Below, in pieces: positions 1-7,845 of a stretch of 64,000 nt of DNA; position 1 is the first letter of the stretch; the number at the start of each line of letters is the position of its first letter. The position numbers and the translations under genes are program-made. The DNA is from Kitasatospora phosalacinea (GTDB lineage: Bacteria; Actinomycetota; Actinomycetes; Streptomycetales; Streptomycetaceae): NCBI RefSeq assembly GCF_030268885.1, contig NZ_BSSA01000004.1:124001-188000 (forward strand). The letters are read 5' to 3'. The notes below the pieces were generated by a model. It saw only the letters and a program-made list of their open reading frames with translations. It was not told the origin of the DNA and did not search any database.

Positions 1-530
1 CCGAGCGCGAGCCCGAACGCGAGCGCTCCGGCGGCGCTCTGACCGGCCGCCAGCAGGGCGGCGGCGACCAGGGCGGCCAGCGCGGCGTTCGCGGTGAGCG
101 CGGCGCAGAGGGCGGCGGCGAGCGGGGCCCGGCGGCCGACGGCGCCCGCGCCGACCAGCTCCAGGCGGCCGTCCTCCTCCTCGGCGCGGGTGTGCCGGAC
201 GACCAGCAGGGTCGACATCAGGGCGGCCAGCACCGCCCCGAAGACGCCCATCCGCCAGGCGGTCAGCCCGCCGGTGGTGGAGCCGTCGAAGACCGGGCCG
301 TACAGGGCGCGCAGCGAGCCGTTGCCGTCGATCCCGGCCGCGAAGGTCCGCCGGGAGTCCTCGTCGGCGTACAGCTTGCGGAAGGAGAAGACGGTGGAGG
401 CGACCATGGCGGTGCCGAGGTACACCCACACCGGCAGGGCGATCCGGTCGCGGCGCAGGGCGAGGCGGTAGAGGACGCCGGTGCCGGTGAGGCCGTGGCC
501 GCCGGGGGCGTCCAGGGCGTGGCCGCTCAT
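1..530 (-). CDS. ABC transporter permease, N-terminal part (cut by window edge)
   Basis: Integral membrane half of an ABC exporter. The reading frame starts with ATG at 530 and stays open for about 176 residues to the window edge. It has an amphipathic start, a membrane segment with a WVYLGTAMV core, an extracytoplasmic stretch, and further Ala/Leu-rich segments around residues 85-105 and 140-175. Its ATG overlaps the stop of the upstream ATPase gene (ATGA), so the two are translationally coupled and very probably form one exporter. The layout resembles daunorubicin-type (DrrAB) or ABC-2 exporters. The substrate cannot be told from sequence. Confidence 0.8.
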   Translation of the reverse strand, partial: MSGHALDAPGGHGLTGTGVLYRLALRRDRIALPVWVYLGTAMVASTVFSFRKLYADEDSRRTFAAGIDGNGSLRALYGPVFDGSTTGGLTAWRMGVFGAVLAALMSTLLVVRHTRAEEEDGRLELVGAGAVGRRAPLAAALCAALTANAALAALVAAALLAAGQSAAGALAFGLAL

Positions 531-1450
531 CGGACGACCGCCGCGGCGGGCTCGCCCGGTCCGCCGGGTCCGCCGGGGTCGCCCTCGTAGTGGCGGAGGA
601 AGAGCTCCTCCAGGGTGGGCGGGCGGCTGGTGAGGGTGCGCAGGCCGACGGCGTTGAGCGCGGTGAGCAGGTCGCCGAGCCGGTCGGTGTCGACCTGGCA
701 GCGCAGCCGGTGGCCGTCGACGGCCAGGTCGTGGACGTAGTCGGGGCGGGGCGGGGGCCCGGCGAGTTCGGCGTCGATCGAGGTGCGGGTGAGGTGCCGC
801 AGGTCGGCGAGGGTGCCGGTCTCCACGGTGCGCCCGGCCCGGATGATCGAGACCCGGTCGCAGAGGGCCTCCACCTCGGACAGGATGTGGCTGGAGAGCA
901 GCACGGTGGCGCCGCGGTCGCGGGCCTCGGCGACGCAGTCGCGGAAGACCTCCTCCATCAGCGGGTCCAGTCCGGAGGTCGGCTCGTCCAGGATCAGCAG
1001 GTCGACGTCGGAGGCGAACGCGGCGACCAGGGCGACCTTCTGCCGGTTGCCCTTGGAGTAGGCGCGGCCCTTCTTGGTCGGGTCGAGCTCGAAGCGTTCC
1101 AGCAGCGCCGCCCGGCGGGCCGGGTCCAGCCCGCCGCGCAGCCGCCCGAGCAGGTCGATCGCCTCCCCGCCGGAGAGGTTGCGCCACAGCGTCACGTCGC
1201 CGGGGACGTAGGCGAGTCGGCGGTGCAGCGGCACCGCGTCCCGCCAGGGGTCGCCGCCGAGCAGGACGGCGGTGCCGGAGTCGGCGCGCAGCAGGCCGAG
1301 CAGGACGCGGATGGTGGTGGACTTGCCGGAGCCGTTGGGCCCCAGGAACCCGTGGACCTCGCCCTGCTCGACCGTGAGGTCCAAGCCGTCCAGGGCGCGG
1401 GTGCGGCCGAAGGTCTTGACCAGGCCGGACACCGAGATGGCGGTTGTCAT
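527..1450 (-). CDS. ABC transporter ATP-binding protein (DrrA/CcmA-like)
   Basis: Cytoplasmic ATPase of 307 residues that should power the permease encoded next to it. Walker A is GPNGSGKST at residues 37-45 and Walker B is LLILDE at 152-157, followed by a D-loop and the switch His in LLSSH. The usual LSGGQ signature is replaced by YSKGNRQK (about 132-139), a variant common in ABC-2 type exporters with a DrrA-like C-terminal tail. The last 20 residues are Gly/Pro rich. The start codon lies about 13 nt after a promoter-like -10, so the mRNA may be leaderless. A MarR/GbsR-type regulator is transcribed divergently and probably controls the operon. Confidence 0.9.
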   Translation of the reverse strand: MTTAISVSGLVKTFGRTRALDGLDLTVEQGEVHGFLGPNGSGKSTTIRVLLGLLRADSGTAVLLGGDPWRDAVPLHRRLAYVPGDVTLWRNLSGGEAIDLLGRLRGGLDPARRAALLERFELDPTKKGRAYSKGNRQKVALVAAFASDVDLLILDEPTSGLDPLMEEVFRDCVAEARDRGATVLLSSHILSEVEALCDRVSIIRAGRTVETGTLADLRHLTRTSIDAELAGPPPRPDYVHDLAVDGHRLRCQVDTDRLGDLLTALNAVGLRTLTSRPPTLEELFLRHYEGDPGGPGGPGEPAAAVVR

Positions 1451-1457
1451 GCCGTCG

Positions 1458-1486
1458 AAGCTACTCTTGTTTCACAGATTCGTGAA
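1458..1486 (-). promoter_or_regulatory. Promoter of the ABC exporter operon overlapping an inverted repeat
   Basis: On the minus strand TTCACG (1486-1481) and TAGCTT (1463-1458) are 17 bp apart, a good vegetative promoter spacing. The predicted transcription start falls at or next to the ATG at 1450, which suggests a leaderless message. The -35 box lies inside TTCAC-N6-GTGAA (1471-1486), an inverted repeat suitable for the divergent MarR/GbsR-like regulator. Confidence 0.5.
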
Positions 1487-1552
1487 GTTACCGAAAGTCC
1501 CGGATCTCCACGGGTGTCGGGGGCACCGGGACGGCGGCGGAAGGCGGACGGC

Positions 1553-2071
1553 GTGGGCGAGGCGCACGGGGTGGACGGGGCGGGTGGGGTGGACGGGGCG
1601 GGCGGGGACGGGCGGCGGGATCCGGCGGTGGTGGCCGAGTTCGTGGAGCGGTTCGCCGCCGTGCTGGTGGACTCCGGGTTCCCGCGGATGCCCGCCCGGG
1701 TGTTCACCGCCCTGCTGACCTCCGACTCCGGCCGGCTGACCTCCGCCGAACTGGGCGAACTGCTGCAGGTCTCCCCCGCCGCGGTCTCCGGCGCGGTCCG
1801 CTACCTGGTGCCCGTCGGCCTGGTCGGCCGGGAGCGCGAACCCGGCTCGCGCCGCGACCGCTACCGCGTCCACGACCACGTCTGGTACGAGCTCACCGCC
1901 AGTCGCGACCGCACCCTGGCCCGCTGGGAGTCCGGCCTGACCGAGGGCATCGAGGCGCTCGGTCCGGACACCCCGGCCGGGCGGCGGCTCACCGAGTCGC
2001 TGGAGTTCTTCGCCTTCCTGCGGGCGGAACTGCCCCTGCTGATGGAACGCTGGCGCGCCGGCCGCAGCTGA
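1553..2071 (+). CDS. MarR/GbsR-type winged-helix transcriptional regulator
   Basis: DNA-binding regulator of 172 residues. After a Gly-rich leader comes a winged helix in which LTSAELGELLQVSPAAVSGAVRYL is interrupted only by the turn (helix-turn-helix), followed by a wing rich in Arg (GRERE, SRRDRY). The C-terminal half is helical and could make the dimer interface. I chose GTG at 1553 because GGAAGG lies 8 nt upstream; an earlier in-frame GTG at 1514 has no ribosome site. It is divergent from the ABC exporter operon, and this family commonly represses such neighbours, so local control of the exporter is the likely role. The inducer is unknown. Confidence 0.75.
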   Translation: MGEAHGVDGAGGVDGAGGDGRRDPAVVAEFVERFAAVLVDSGFPRMPARVFTALLTSDSGRLTSAELGELLQVSPAAVSGAVRYLVPVGLVGREREPGSRRDRYRVHDHVWYELTASRDRTLARWESGLTEGIEALGPDTPAGRRLTESLEFFAFLRAELPLLMERWRAGRS

Positions 2072-2078
2072 CGTACCG

Positions 2079-2525
2079 TCAACTGCCTTCTCGTGCGGGC
2101 GTGTAGCGGTAGACGGCCGACTCCCGGCGGACGAACCCGGCCCGCTCGTAGAGCCGGTTCGCGGCCTCCCGGGACGGGCGCGAGGTGAGGTCGACGGTGC
2201 GCGCACCCGCCTCGGTGGCCAACTCCAGCGCCCGGTCGATCAGTTGCGCGCCGACGCCGTGGCCCCGGGCCGCCGCGTCCACCACCACGTCCTCGATGTG
2301 CGCGCGGCTGCCGGTCGGCAGCGGGACCACCACCAGGGCAAGGGCGCCGACGATCGCGCCGTCCAGCCGGGCCACGAGCAGCGTCGTCGCGTCGGACGCC
2401 AGCACCCGGGCCAGCCCTGCCCCGTCCAACGGCTGTGCGGAGGAGGAGAGTTGGGGCAGCAGTCGGGCGAAAGCGGCCACCAGTCCGGGGGTCGGTTCGG
2501 ACACGGTCTCGATCAGTACGGTCAT
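2079..2525 (-). CDS. GNAT family N-acetyltransferase
   Basis: Protein of 148 residues with one GNAT domain. The acetyl-CoA binding motif A is visible as V-V-D-x3-RGHGVG at residues 81-92, and the C-terminal strand NRLYERAGFV is typical of the fold. No extra domain is present and the length is normal for a single-domain member. It is convergent with the MarR/GbsR-type regulator gene, with 7 bp between the stops. The acceptor substrate (amino acid, antibiotic or protein) cannot be inferred. Confidence 0.85.
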   Translation of the reverse strand: MTVLIETVSEPTPGLVAAFARLLPQLSSSAQPLDGAGLARVLASDATTLLVARLDGAIVGALALVVVPLPTGSRAHIEDVVVDAAARGHGVGAQLIDRALELATEAGARTVDLTSRPSREAANRLYERAGFVRRESAVYRYTPAREGS

Positions 2526-2567
2526 GCCCGGGGAATCTACCCTCCCCCGTGACCCGCGACCGGGACG

Positions 2568-3656
2568 TCAGCCCAGGTAGGCGGGGGCGACCGCGGAGCG
2601 GAGCAGGACGGCGGGGGTGCCGGTGCCGTCGGCGGGGACGGTCCACAGGTCGGAGCCGTAGTCGCCGGGCATCGAGTAGAGCAGGGTGCGGTCGTCGGCC
2701 CACAGCGCCTGGTCGTCGATGTTGCGCTGCTCGGCGGTCGCGGTCTCGGTCATGGTGGCGAGGTCGAGCACGTACAGCCGCCAGGGCGCGGCCGGGTCGG
2801 CGCCGTCCACCCGCTTCTTGTAGGCGATGCGGGTGCCGTCCGGGGAGAGCGAGGGGCACTCGACGTTCTGGTGCAGGGTGGTGAGGGTGCGGGCGGCGAG
2901 GTCGCCCCTGACCAGGTGGGTCCGGCCGCCGGTGGCGACCGTCGCGTAGAAGGCGTTGTCGTCGGCGAAGGTGACGCCCCAGACGTTGACGTCGGCGGCC
3001 TGCACCGGGTGCCCGTCCTCGACCAGTCGGAAGTTCTCCAGGTTGTCGTAGAACTGCCAGCTGCGGGTGTCGACGATCGCGGTGCGGGTGGAGAAGTCGG
3101 TGCCCGCGTACGAGTCGCCGCTGACGAACACCGTCCAGCCGACCAGGTGTCCGGACGGTGAGACCCGGGCCCGGGTCGGGATGCCGGGGGCGGGGAAGCG
3201 CCTGACCTCGTGCAGCGAGGCGTCCAGCACCGAGGCGTGGTACGTGTCGTCCAGGGCGCCGTGCTCGGCCTGCAGGCAGATGCCGGTGCCCGCGGCGGCG
3301 TGGAAGCGCAGGCACGTGACGCCGGACGCGGTGCGCGGGCCGTCCGGGGCGTCGGCGGGCACCGCGGCGATCTCGTCGCGGTGCGGGCCCCAGGCCAGGT
3401 TGCGCACCAGCAGGCGGCGGCCGCCCGCCGCGTCCAGCGAGAGCGTGCCCTCGTGCACCGGCGGCCCGCCCGCCTGCTCCTGGTCGCGCCGGTCGGCGCG
3501 GTCCGCGGCGTACCGGACGGCGCCGATGCCGACCCCGGCCAGCAGCAGCACCGCGACCAGCAGCACGAGGAGTTTGCGGCGCAGCGGGGAGGAGCCGTCC
3601 GGCCCGGGCCCGGGCGTCTGGGCGGGGACGGGGTCGGCGGTGGCGGGAGCGGTCAT
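2568..3656 (-). CDS. Membrane-anchored TolB/WD40-like beta-propeller protein
   Basis: A 362-residue protein with a short basic cytoplasmic N-terminus, one hydrophobic segment (about residues 28-50, LLVLLVAVLLLAGVG) and a large outer domain. The outer domain has repeated blade-like units such as LSPDGTRIAYKKR and ADDRTLLYSMPGDYGSDLW, as in TolB-type propellers. It has no lipobox, so it should be held by the single membrane helix facing outward. The gene follows the MFS gene by 22 bp with a GGAGG-type ribosome site, making it the third gene of the phosphoesterase-MFS operon. Function unknown; a binding or scaffold role is plausible. Confidence 0.65.
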   Translation of the reverse strand: MTAPATADPVPAQTPGPGPDGSSPLRRKLLVLLVAVLLLAGVGIGAVRYAADRADRRDQEQAGGPPVHEGTLSLDAAGGRRLLVRNLAWGPHRDEIAAVPADAPDGPRTASGVTCLRFHAAAGTGICLQAEHGALDDTYHASVLDASLHEVRRFPAPGIPTRARVSPSGHLVGWTVFVSGDSYAGTDFSTRTAIVDTRSWQFYDNLENFRLVEDGHPVQAADVNVWGVTFADDNAFYATVATGGRTHLVRGDLAARTLTTLHQNVECPSLSPDGTRIAYKKRVDGADPAAPWRLYVLDLATMTETATAEQRNIDDQALWADDRTLLYSMPGDYGSDLWTVPADGTGTPAVLLRSAVAPAYLG

Positions 3657-3678
3657 CGGGGGCCCTCCGGGCGGGTGT

Positions 3679-4980
3679 TCAGCGGGTGGCGGCGGGGGTC
3701 GCGGGGCGCAGCAGGAGGGTCGCGGCGAGGGCGGCCGCGGCGAGGGCCGCCGCGGTGACGGCGAGCGCGGGGCGGGGGCCCCAGAGCGACCAGGCGGCGC
3801 CGAAGGCCAGCGAGCAGGCGAAGCGGGCCAGCGCCTGGCCGGTGCCGACCAGGGCCTGCCCGGCGCCCTGCTGCCCGTCGGGGACGGTCGCGGCGGTGGC
3901 GGCGGCCAGCACGCCGTCGGTGGCGGCGTAGAAGGTGCCGTGCAGCAGCAGGACGGTCGCCGCGGCGGGCACCCCGTGCAGCGGGGACAGCACGACCGCG
4001 TAGCCGCCGAGCAGGACGGCGTGACCGAGTAGGAACAGGGTGCGGCGGCCGATCCGGTCGGCGACCAGGCCGAGCGGGACGGCCAGCAGCAGGAAGACCG
4101 CGGCGGTGCCCAGCGGCAGCAGCGGGAACAGGTGCGCGGGCAGGTCGAGTTCGCGCTGCAGCAGCAGGTACAGGAAGGAGTCGCTGACGGTGGTCAGGCC
4201 GAGCAGCACGGCCGCCAGGGTGAGCCGGCGCAGCGCGGGGCGGCGCAGCAGCGCCAGCGCGTCGCGCAGCGTGGGCCCGGGCGCGGCCGGGTCGGCGGCC
4301 GGGAGGCCGGCCCGGGTGATCCGGCCGGGGACGAACAGCACCAGCAGCAGCACGCCGAGCACCGCGACGCAGCCGGAGACCGTGAACACCGCGCCGTAGC
4401 CGGAGCGTTCGGCCCGGTCGTCGGCGACCCGCAGCACCGCGAAGGCCAGCAGCGGGCCGATCAGCGCGCCGGTGGTGTCCATCGCGCGGTGCACGCCGAA
4501 CGCCCGGCCGCGGTGCTCGGGCGCGGTGGCCAGCGAGATCATCGCGTCCCGCGGGGCGGTGCGCAGGCCCTTGCCGGTGCGGTCGACCGCCAGGACGCCG
4601 CTGATCAGCGGCAGGGTGTGGACCAGCAGCAGCAGCGGCTTGCACAGCGCCGACAGGCCGTAGCCGAGCCCGGCGACCAGCTTGTGGCCGCGGCCGCCGC
4701 GGTCGGCGAGGTGGCCGCCGAGCAGCCGCACCAGCGCGCCGACGCCGTTGTTGATGCCGTCGAGCAGGCCGAAGCCGAGCGGGGACAGGCCCAGCGCGCT
4801 GACCACGTACAGCGGCAGCACCGCGCTGACCATCTCGGAGGAGACGTCGGTGACCAGGCTGACCGCACCGAGCGCGAGCACGGTGCCGGGGACGGCGGCG
4901 GCCCGCCGCCCCGGACGGGGGTCCGGGGCGGCGTCCGCGGCGCGGTCACTCTTCGTGGAGCGGGCGTCCGCGAGGTACAT
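3679..4980 (-). CDS. Major facilitator superfamily transporter
   Basis: Secondary transporter of 433 residues with about 12 hydrophobic helices. An MFS-type loop motif (GHLADRGGRGHK) follows helix 2, and a second charged loop (LVADRIGRRT) lies after helix 8. It sits 6 bp downstream of the secreted phosphoesterase gene and is followed closely by the propeller gene, so the three are probably co-transcribed. The context suggests handling of a product of the phosphoesterase or an export role, but the substrate cannot be read from sequence. Confidence 0.85.
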   Translation of the reverse strand: MYLADARSTKSDRAADAAPDPRPGRRAAAVPGTVLALGAVSLVTDVSSEMVSAVLPLYVVSALGLSPLGFGLLDGINNGVGALVRLLGGHLADRGGRGHKLVAGLGYGLSALCKPLLLLVHTLPLISGVLAVDRTGKGLRTAPRDAMISLATAPEHRGRAFGVHRAMDTTGALIGPLLAFAVLRVADDRAERSGYGAVFTVSGCVAVLGVLLLVLFVPGRITRAGLPAADPAAPGPTLRDALALLRRPALRRLTLAAVLLGLTTVSDSFLYLLLQRELDLPAHLFPLLPLGTAAVFLLLAVPLGLVADRIGRRTLFLLGHAVLLGGYAVVLSPLHGVPAAATVLLLHGTFYAATDGVLAAATAATVPDGQQGAGQALVGTGQALARFACSLAFGAAWSLWGPRPALAVTAAALAAAALAATLLLRPATPAATR

Positions 4981-4986
4981 CGGCTG

Positions 4987-5880
4987 TCAGTTCCAGATGC
5001 CGGTGATGTCGGTGGCCGAGGCGGCGTTGCCCGCGTGGGTGGTCAGGCCCGCCAGGTCCTCCAGGGTGCGCAGCACGTTGTAGTGGTTGTAGGTGGTGGC
5101 GGTGCTGGAGCCCGGGGTGACGTGCTGCCCGTAGATCACGGTCGGGATCCGGTTGCCGGAGAGGCTGTTGTCCTCGTCGAAGGTGACGATCAGGATGCTG
5201 TTGTGGGTCTGCGCCCAGGTCGCGTAGGCGCTCAGGTTGTTCTTGATCCAGGTGTCGCCGGTGGTCACCGAGCAGTCGTGCATGTCGTTGCACAGGTTCG
5301 GCACCACGAAGGAGACCTTCGGCAGCTGGGTGTAGTCGGTCGGGAACTGCGCCATGGTGTACGCGGTGTTGGTCGGCACGTTGGAGAAGCCGAACCAGGG
5401 GTTGTGCTTCTGCGCGTACTTGCCGCTGGAGTTGGAGCAGACCGTGGAGCCCTGGCTGGGCAGGCCCTCGTTGTACGAGCCCCAGGTCTTGCCCGCGGCG
5501 ATCAGCTCGGAGCCCAGGTTCGGGGCCGTCATCGAGCCGACGCTCACGCAACTGTCGTCCGTGCGGCCCTGGTTGGAGCCGGAGAACAGCATGTAGTAGT
5601 TCGGCTCCGACGGGTGGGTCAGGCCGTACGACTGGGTCAGGTTGGCGCCGCCCGCCTTGAGCGTGTTGTTCAGGTACGGGGCGCTGGAGCTGCCGATGAC
5701 CTGGCTGTACGCGTGGTTCTCCATCACCACGACGACCACGTGGTCGGGGGTCGGCAGACCGGCGGCCTGCGCGGTCGAACCGGTGGCGGCCCACAGGCCG
5801 AGGGAGGCGGCGGTGAGGGCGACGGTGCTGCCGATCGCGGTCAGCCGGCGCTTGGCGCGGCTGCTGAGCTGAACGGACAT
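4987..5880 (-). CDS. Secreted phosphoesterase (acid phosphatase / phosphatidylinositol-3-phosphatase-like)
   Basis: Exported 297-residue enzyme of the phosphoesterase family that includes phospholipase C and acid phosphatases. The N-terminus is a signal peptide (RAKRR, a hydrophobic core, cleavage near residue 40 after AQA). The mature protein begins with the family motif VVVVVMENHAYSQV (Glu54, Asn55, His56), followed by THPSEPNY, HDCSVTTGDTWI and ILIVTFDEDN, which carry the likely metal ligands. At about 300 residues it matches the short acid phosphatase subgroup rather than the longer phospholipases. It heads an operon with the MFS and propeller genes. A GTTG-N6-CAAC operator shared with the phosphonate genes lies 113 bp upstream. 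Confidence 0.8.
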   Translation of the reverse strand: MSVQLSSRAKRRLTAIGSTVALTAASLGLWAATGSTAQAAGLPTPDHVVVVVMENHAYSQVIGSSSAPYLNNTLKAGGANLTQSYGLTHPSEPNYYMLFSGSNQGRTDDSCVSVGSMTAPNLGSELIAAGKTWGSYNEGLPSQGSTVCSNSSGKYAQKHNPWFGFSNVPTNTAYTMAQFPTDYTQLPKVSFVVPNLCNDMHDCSVTTGDTWIKNNLSAYATWAQTHNSILIVTFDEDNSLSGNRIPTVIYGQHVTPGSSTATTYNHYNVLRTLEDLAGLTTHAGNAASATDITGIWN

Positions 5881-5934
5881 GACGGAAGGTCCTCCGGAGC
5901 GGGGGAAGTACCGGACAGGGGTGGAGCGCCGGAA

Positions 5935-5963
5935 ACGCTAGGGCGGGGTCCGTGGCCGCCGAA
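5935..5963 (-). promoter_or_regulatory. Candidate promoter of the phosphoesterase operon
   Basis: On the minus strand TTCGGC (5963-5958) and TAGCGT (5940-5935) are 17 bp apart, about 55 bp before the ATG at 5880. The GGAGG at 5898-5892 serves as ribosome site. The assignment rests on box similarity only. Confidence 0.35.
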
Positions 5964-5992
5964 TGCCGCCGGACATGAAGAAAAGGCGAACG

Positions 5993-6006
5993 GTTGGCTG
6001 TGCAAC
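5993..6006. promoter_or_regulatory. GTTG-N6-CAAC operator, site A
   Basis: GTTGGCTGTGCAAC. It differs by one base from site B in front of the phosphonate dioxygenase gene and shares its pattern with sites C and D. It lies 30 bp upstream of the phosphoesterase -35 box and 57 bp upstream of the cbiG-cobC -35 box. The likely binder is the GntR/UTRA regulator encoded at 24067-24834 (inference). Confidence 0.55.
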
Positions 6007-6062
6007 TTCGGCCCGTCGGCGCTTTTCGGCCAGCCGGGCGACGCTTCTCACACCTGTCCCGA

Positions 6063-6092
6063 TTGACCCTGCTCGGACCGACATGGTGGGAT
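6063..6092 (+). promoter_or_regulatory. Candidate promoter of the cbiG/cobE-cobC gene
   Basis: TTGACC at 6063-6068 and TGGGAT at 6087-6092 with an 18 bp spacer, about 57 bp before the GTG start at 6149. No cobalamin riboswitch is recognisable in the short leader. Confidence 0.35.
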
Positions 6093-6148
6093 TCTCGCGG
6101 CCCGGCGGCACGGGCCCGCACGGGCACAGCGGACAGGGAGGGCCGGGC

Positions 6149-7627
6149 GTGGCGGACGGCGCACCCCGCACCCCGGCATGCGCCCCCCGCCTGGTGCTCG
6201 GCCTCGGACTGCGCCGCGGCACCCCCGCCGCCGAGCTGCTCCGCGCCGCCGACGCGGCCCTCGCCGCCCACGGCCTCGACCGCACCGCCGTCGCCCTGGT
6301 CGCCACCCTCGACGGCAAGCTGTTCGAACCCGGACTGCAGGCCGCCGCACGGGAGTTGGGCGTCCCGCTGACCGGTCACCCGGCCGCCGTGCTGGCCGCC
6401 GCGCAGGTGCCCGGCGGCTCCGCCCGGGTCGCCGCCGCCGTCGGCACCCCCAGCGTCGCCGAGGCCGCCGCCCTCGTCTCGGCCGGACCCGGCGCACGCC
6501 TGCTCGCGCCGCGCACCGCCACCGCCGCGGCCACCGCGGCGCTCGCCGCCCCGCCCGCGGCGCCCACCGCACCGCCCCCAGGAGGACAACAGGTGAACCG
6601 GCAGCCCGATCTGCGCCATCACGGCGACGCCGAAGTGCGCTCCGCCGGGCTGGTCGACCTCGCCGTCAACGTCCGCACCGGCACTCCGCCGCCCTGGCTG
6701 CACGCCCACCTCGCCGCCACCCTCGCCGACCTCGCCGCCTACCCCGACGGCACCGCCGCCCGCGCCGCCGTCGCCGCCCGGCACGGCCGCCCCGTCGAGG
6801 AGGTCCTGCTCACCGCGGGCGCCGCCGAGGCGTTCGTCCTGCTCGCCCGCGTCCTGCGGCCGCGCCGCGCGACCGTCGTCCACCCGCAGTTCACCGAGCC
6901 CGAAGCGGCCCTGCGCGACGCCGGACACCCCGTCCACCGCGTCCTCCTCACGCCGGAGCACGGCTTCCGCCTGCGGCCCGGGGCCGTGCCCGAGGACGCC
7001 GACCTGGTGGTGGTCGGCAACCCCACCAACCCCACCTCCATCCTCCACCCCGCCGCCGCCCTCGCCGAGCTGGCCCGACCCGGGCGCACCCTGGTCGTCG
7101 ACGAGGCCTTCATCGACACCGACCCCGGCGAGCGCCAGAGCCTGGCGGCCGTCCGCGACCTGCCCGGCGAGGTCGTCGTCCTGCGCAGCCTCACCAAGAC
7201 CTGGGGCCTGGCCGGGCTGCGGATCGGCTACCTGCTGGCCCCCGCCCCGCTCGTCGCCGCCCTCGCCGCCGCCCAGCCGCTGTGGCCCGTCTCCACCCCC
7301 GCCCTCGCCGCCGCCGAGATCTGCTCCGCCCCCGCCGCCCTCGCCGAGGCCGACCGCGCCGCCCGCACCACCGCCGCCCACCGCGACCACCTGCTGGCCG
7401 GCCTCGCCACCGTCCCCGGCCTGCGCGTCCACGGCGCCCCGGCGTCCTCCTTCGTCCTCGTCCACCTCCCCGGCGCCACCGCCGTCCGCACCCGCCTCCG
7501 CGAAGTCGGCTACGCCGTCCGCCGCGGCGACACCTTCCCCGGCCTCGGCCCCGACTGGCTCCGCATCGCCGTCCGCGACCCGGCCACCACCGACGCCTTC
7601 CTCGCCGCGCTGCACCAGGCCCTCTGA
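6149..7627 (+). CDS. cobC: CbiG/CobE-type cobalamin protein joined to CobC threonine-phosphate decarboxylase
   Basis: One 492-residue frame with two parts. Residues 1-125 match the CbiG C-terminal/CobE domain of cobalamin synthesis (VLGLGLRRGT, ATLDGKLFEPGL, GTPSVAEAAAL). After an Ala/Pro linker, residues 149-492 form a fold-type I PLP enzyme of the CobC class, which decarboxylates L-threonine-O-3-phosphate to aminopropanol phosphate. The CobC part has VGNPTNPTS (142-150 of that part), Asp170 in VVDEAF and the PLP lysine Lys202 in SLTKTWGLAGLRIGY. I chose GTG 6149 for the AGGGAGG 6 nt upstream. A full ribosome site and GTG at 6593 inside the frame suggest CobC is also, or only, made separately. 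Confidence 0.8.
   Translation: MADGAPRTPACAPRLVLGLGLRRGTPAAELLRAADAALAAHGLDRTAVALVATLDGKLFEPGLQAAARELGVPLTGHPAAVLAAAQVPGGSARVAAAVGTPSVAEAAALVSAGPGARLLAPRTATAAATAALAAPPAAPTAPPPGGQQVNRQPDLRHHGDAEVRSAGLVDLAVNVRTGTPPPWLHAHLAATLADLAAYPDGTAARAAVAARHGRPVEEVLLTAGAAEAFVLLARVLRPRRATVVHPQFTEPEAALRDAGHPVHRVLLTPEHGFRLRPGAVPEDADLVVVGNPTNPTSILHPAAALAELARPGRTLVVDEAFIDTDPGERQSLAAVRDLPGEVVVLRSLTKTWGLAGLRIGYLLAPAPLVAALAAAQPLWPVSTPALAAAEICSAPAALAEADRAARTTAAHRDHLLAGLATVPGLRVHGAPASSFVLVHLPGATAVRTRLREVGYAVRRGDTFPGLGPDWLRIAVRDPATTDAFLAALHQAL
6580..6595 (+). promoter_or_regulatory. In-frame ribosome binding site and start codon for a separate CobC
   Basis: AGGAGG (6580-6585) lies 7 nt before GTG (6593-6595) inside the open cbiG/cobE-cobC frame. 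Translation from here would give a complete 344-residue CobC with a normal N-terminus. No stop codon separates the two domains. Confidence 0.65.
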
Positions 7628-7669
7628 ACCAGGGCGCGCATTCAAGGGCCCGGGAAGGACGACGGGATG

Positions 7670-7838
7670 CACCATCAGGGGCTCGGGGAACGGCGAGTCC
7701 GAGCTGCTGGCGGCCGGAGCCCACCGGAGTGTCCGTGCTGCTTCGGGCCGCGGTAACAGAACCCGAAGCCCATGGCACGCACCGGCAATGAACCCGCAGC
7801 AGCCCCGAGCCCGCCGTTCCCCGGGCCCCCTGATGGTG
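7670..7838. repeat. Inverted repeat holding a copy of an intergenic repeat element, between convergent genes
   Basis: CACCATCAGGGGCTCGGGG and seven more bases (7670-7695) pair with 7812-7838, with one mismatch and one extra base. Inside is a diverged copy (about 7675-7767) of the 89 bp element found twice at 42068-42292, and a smaller GCTTCGGG/CCCGAAGC stem (7739-7769). The element lies between the convergent cobC and MOSC genes, so bidirectional transcription termination is plausible. Confidence 0.6.
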
Positions 7839-7845
7839 TTCCGTC

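Noticed and set aside
5963..6148. Upstream in-frame ATG at 5963 for the cbiG/cobC gene
   Set aside because: The extra 62 residues have no CbiG similarity and span the promoter; GTG 6149 has AGGGAGG at the right distance.
6007..6148. Possible cobalamin riboswitch before cbiG/cobC
   Set aside because: The leader after the promoter is too short and shows no B12-box-like conserved core.
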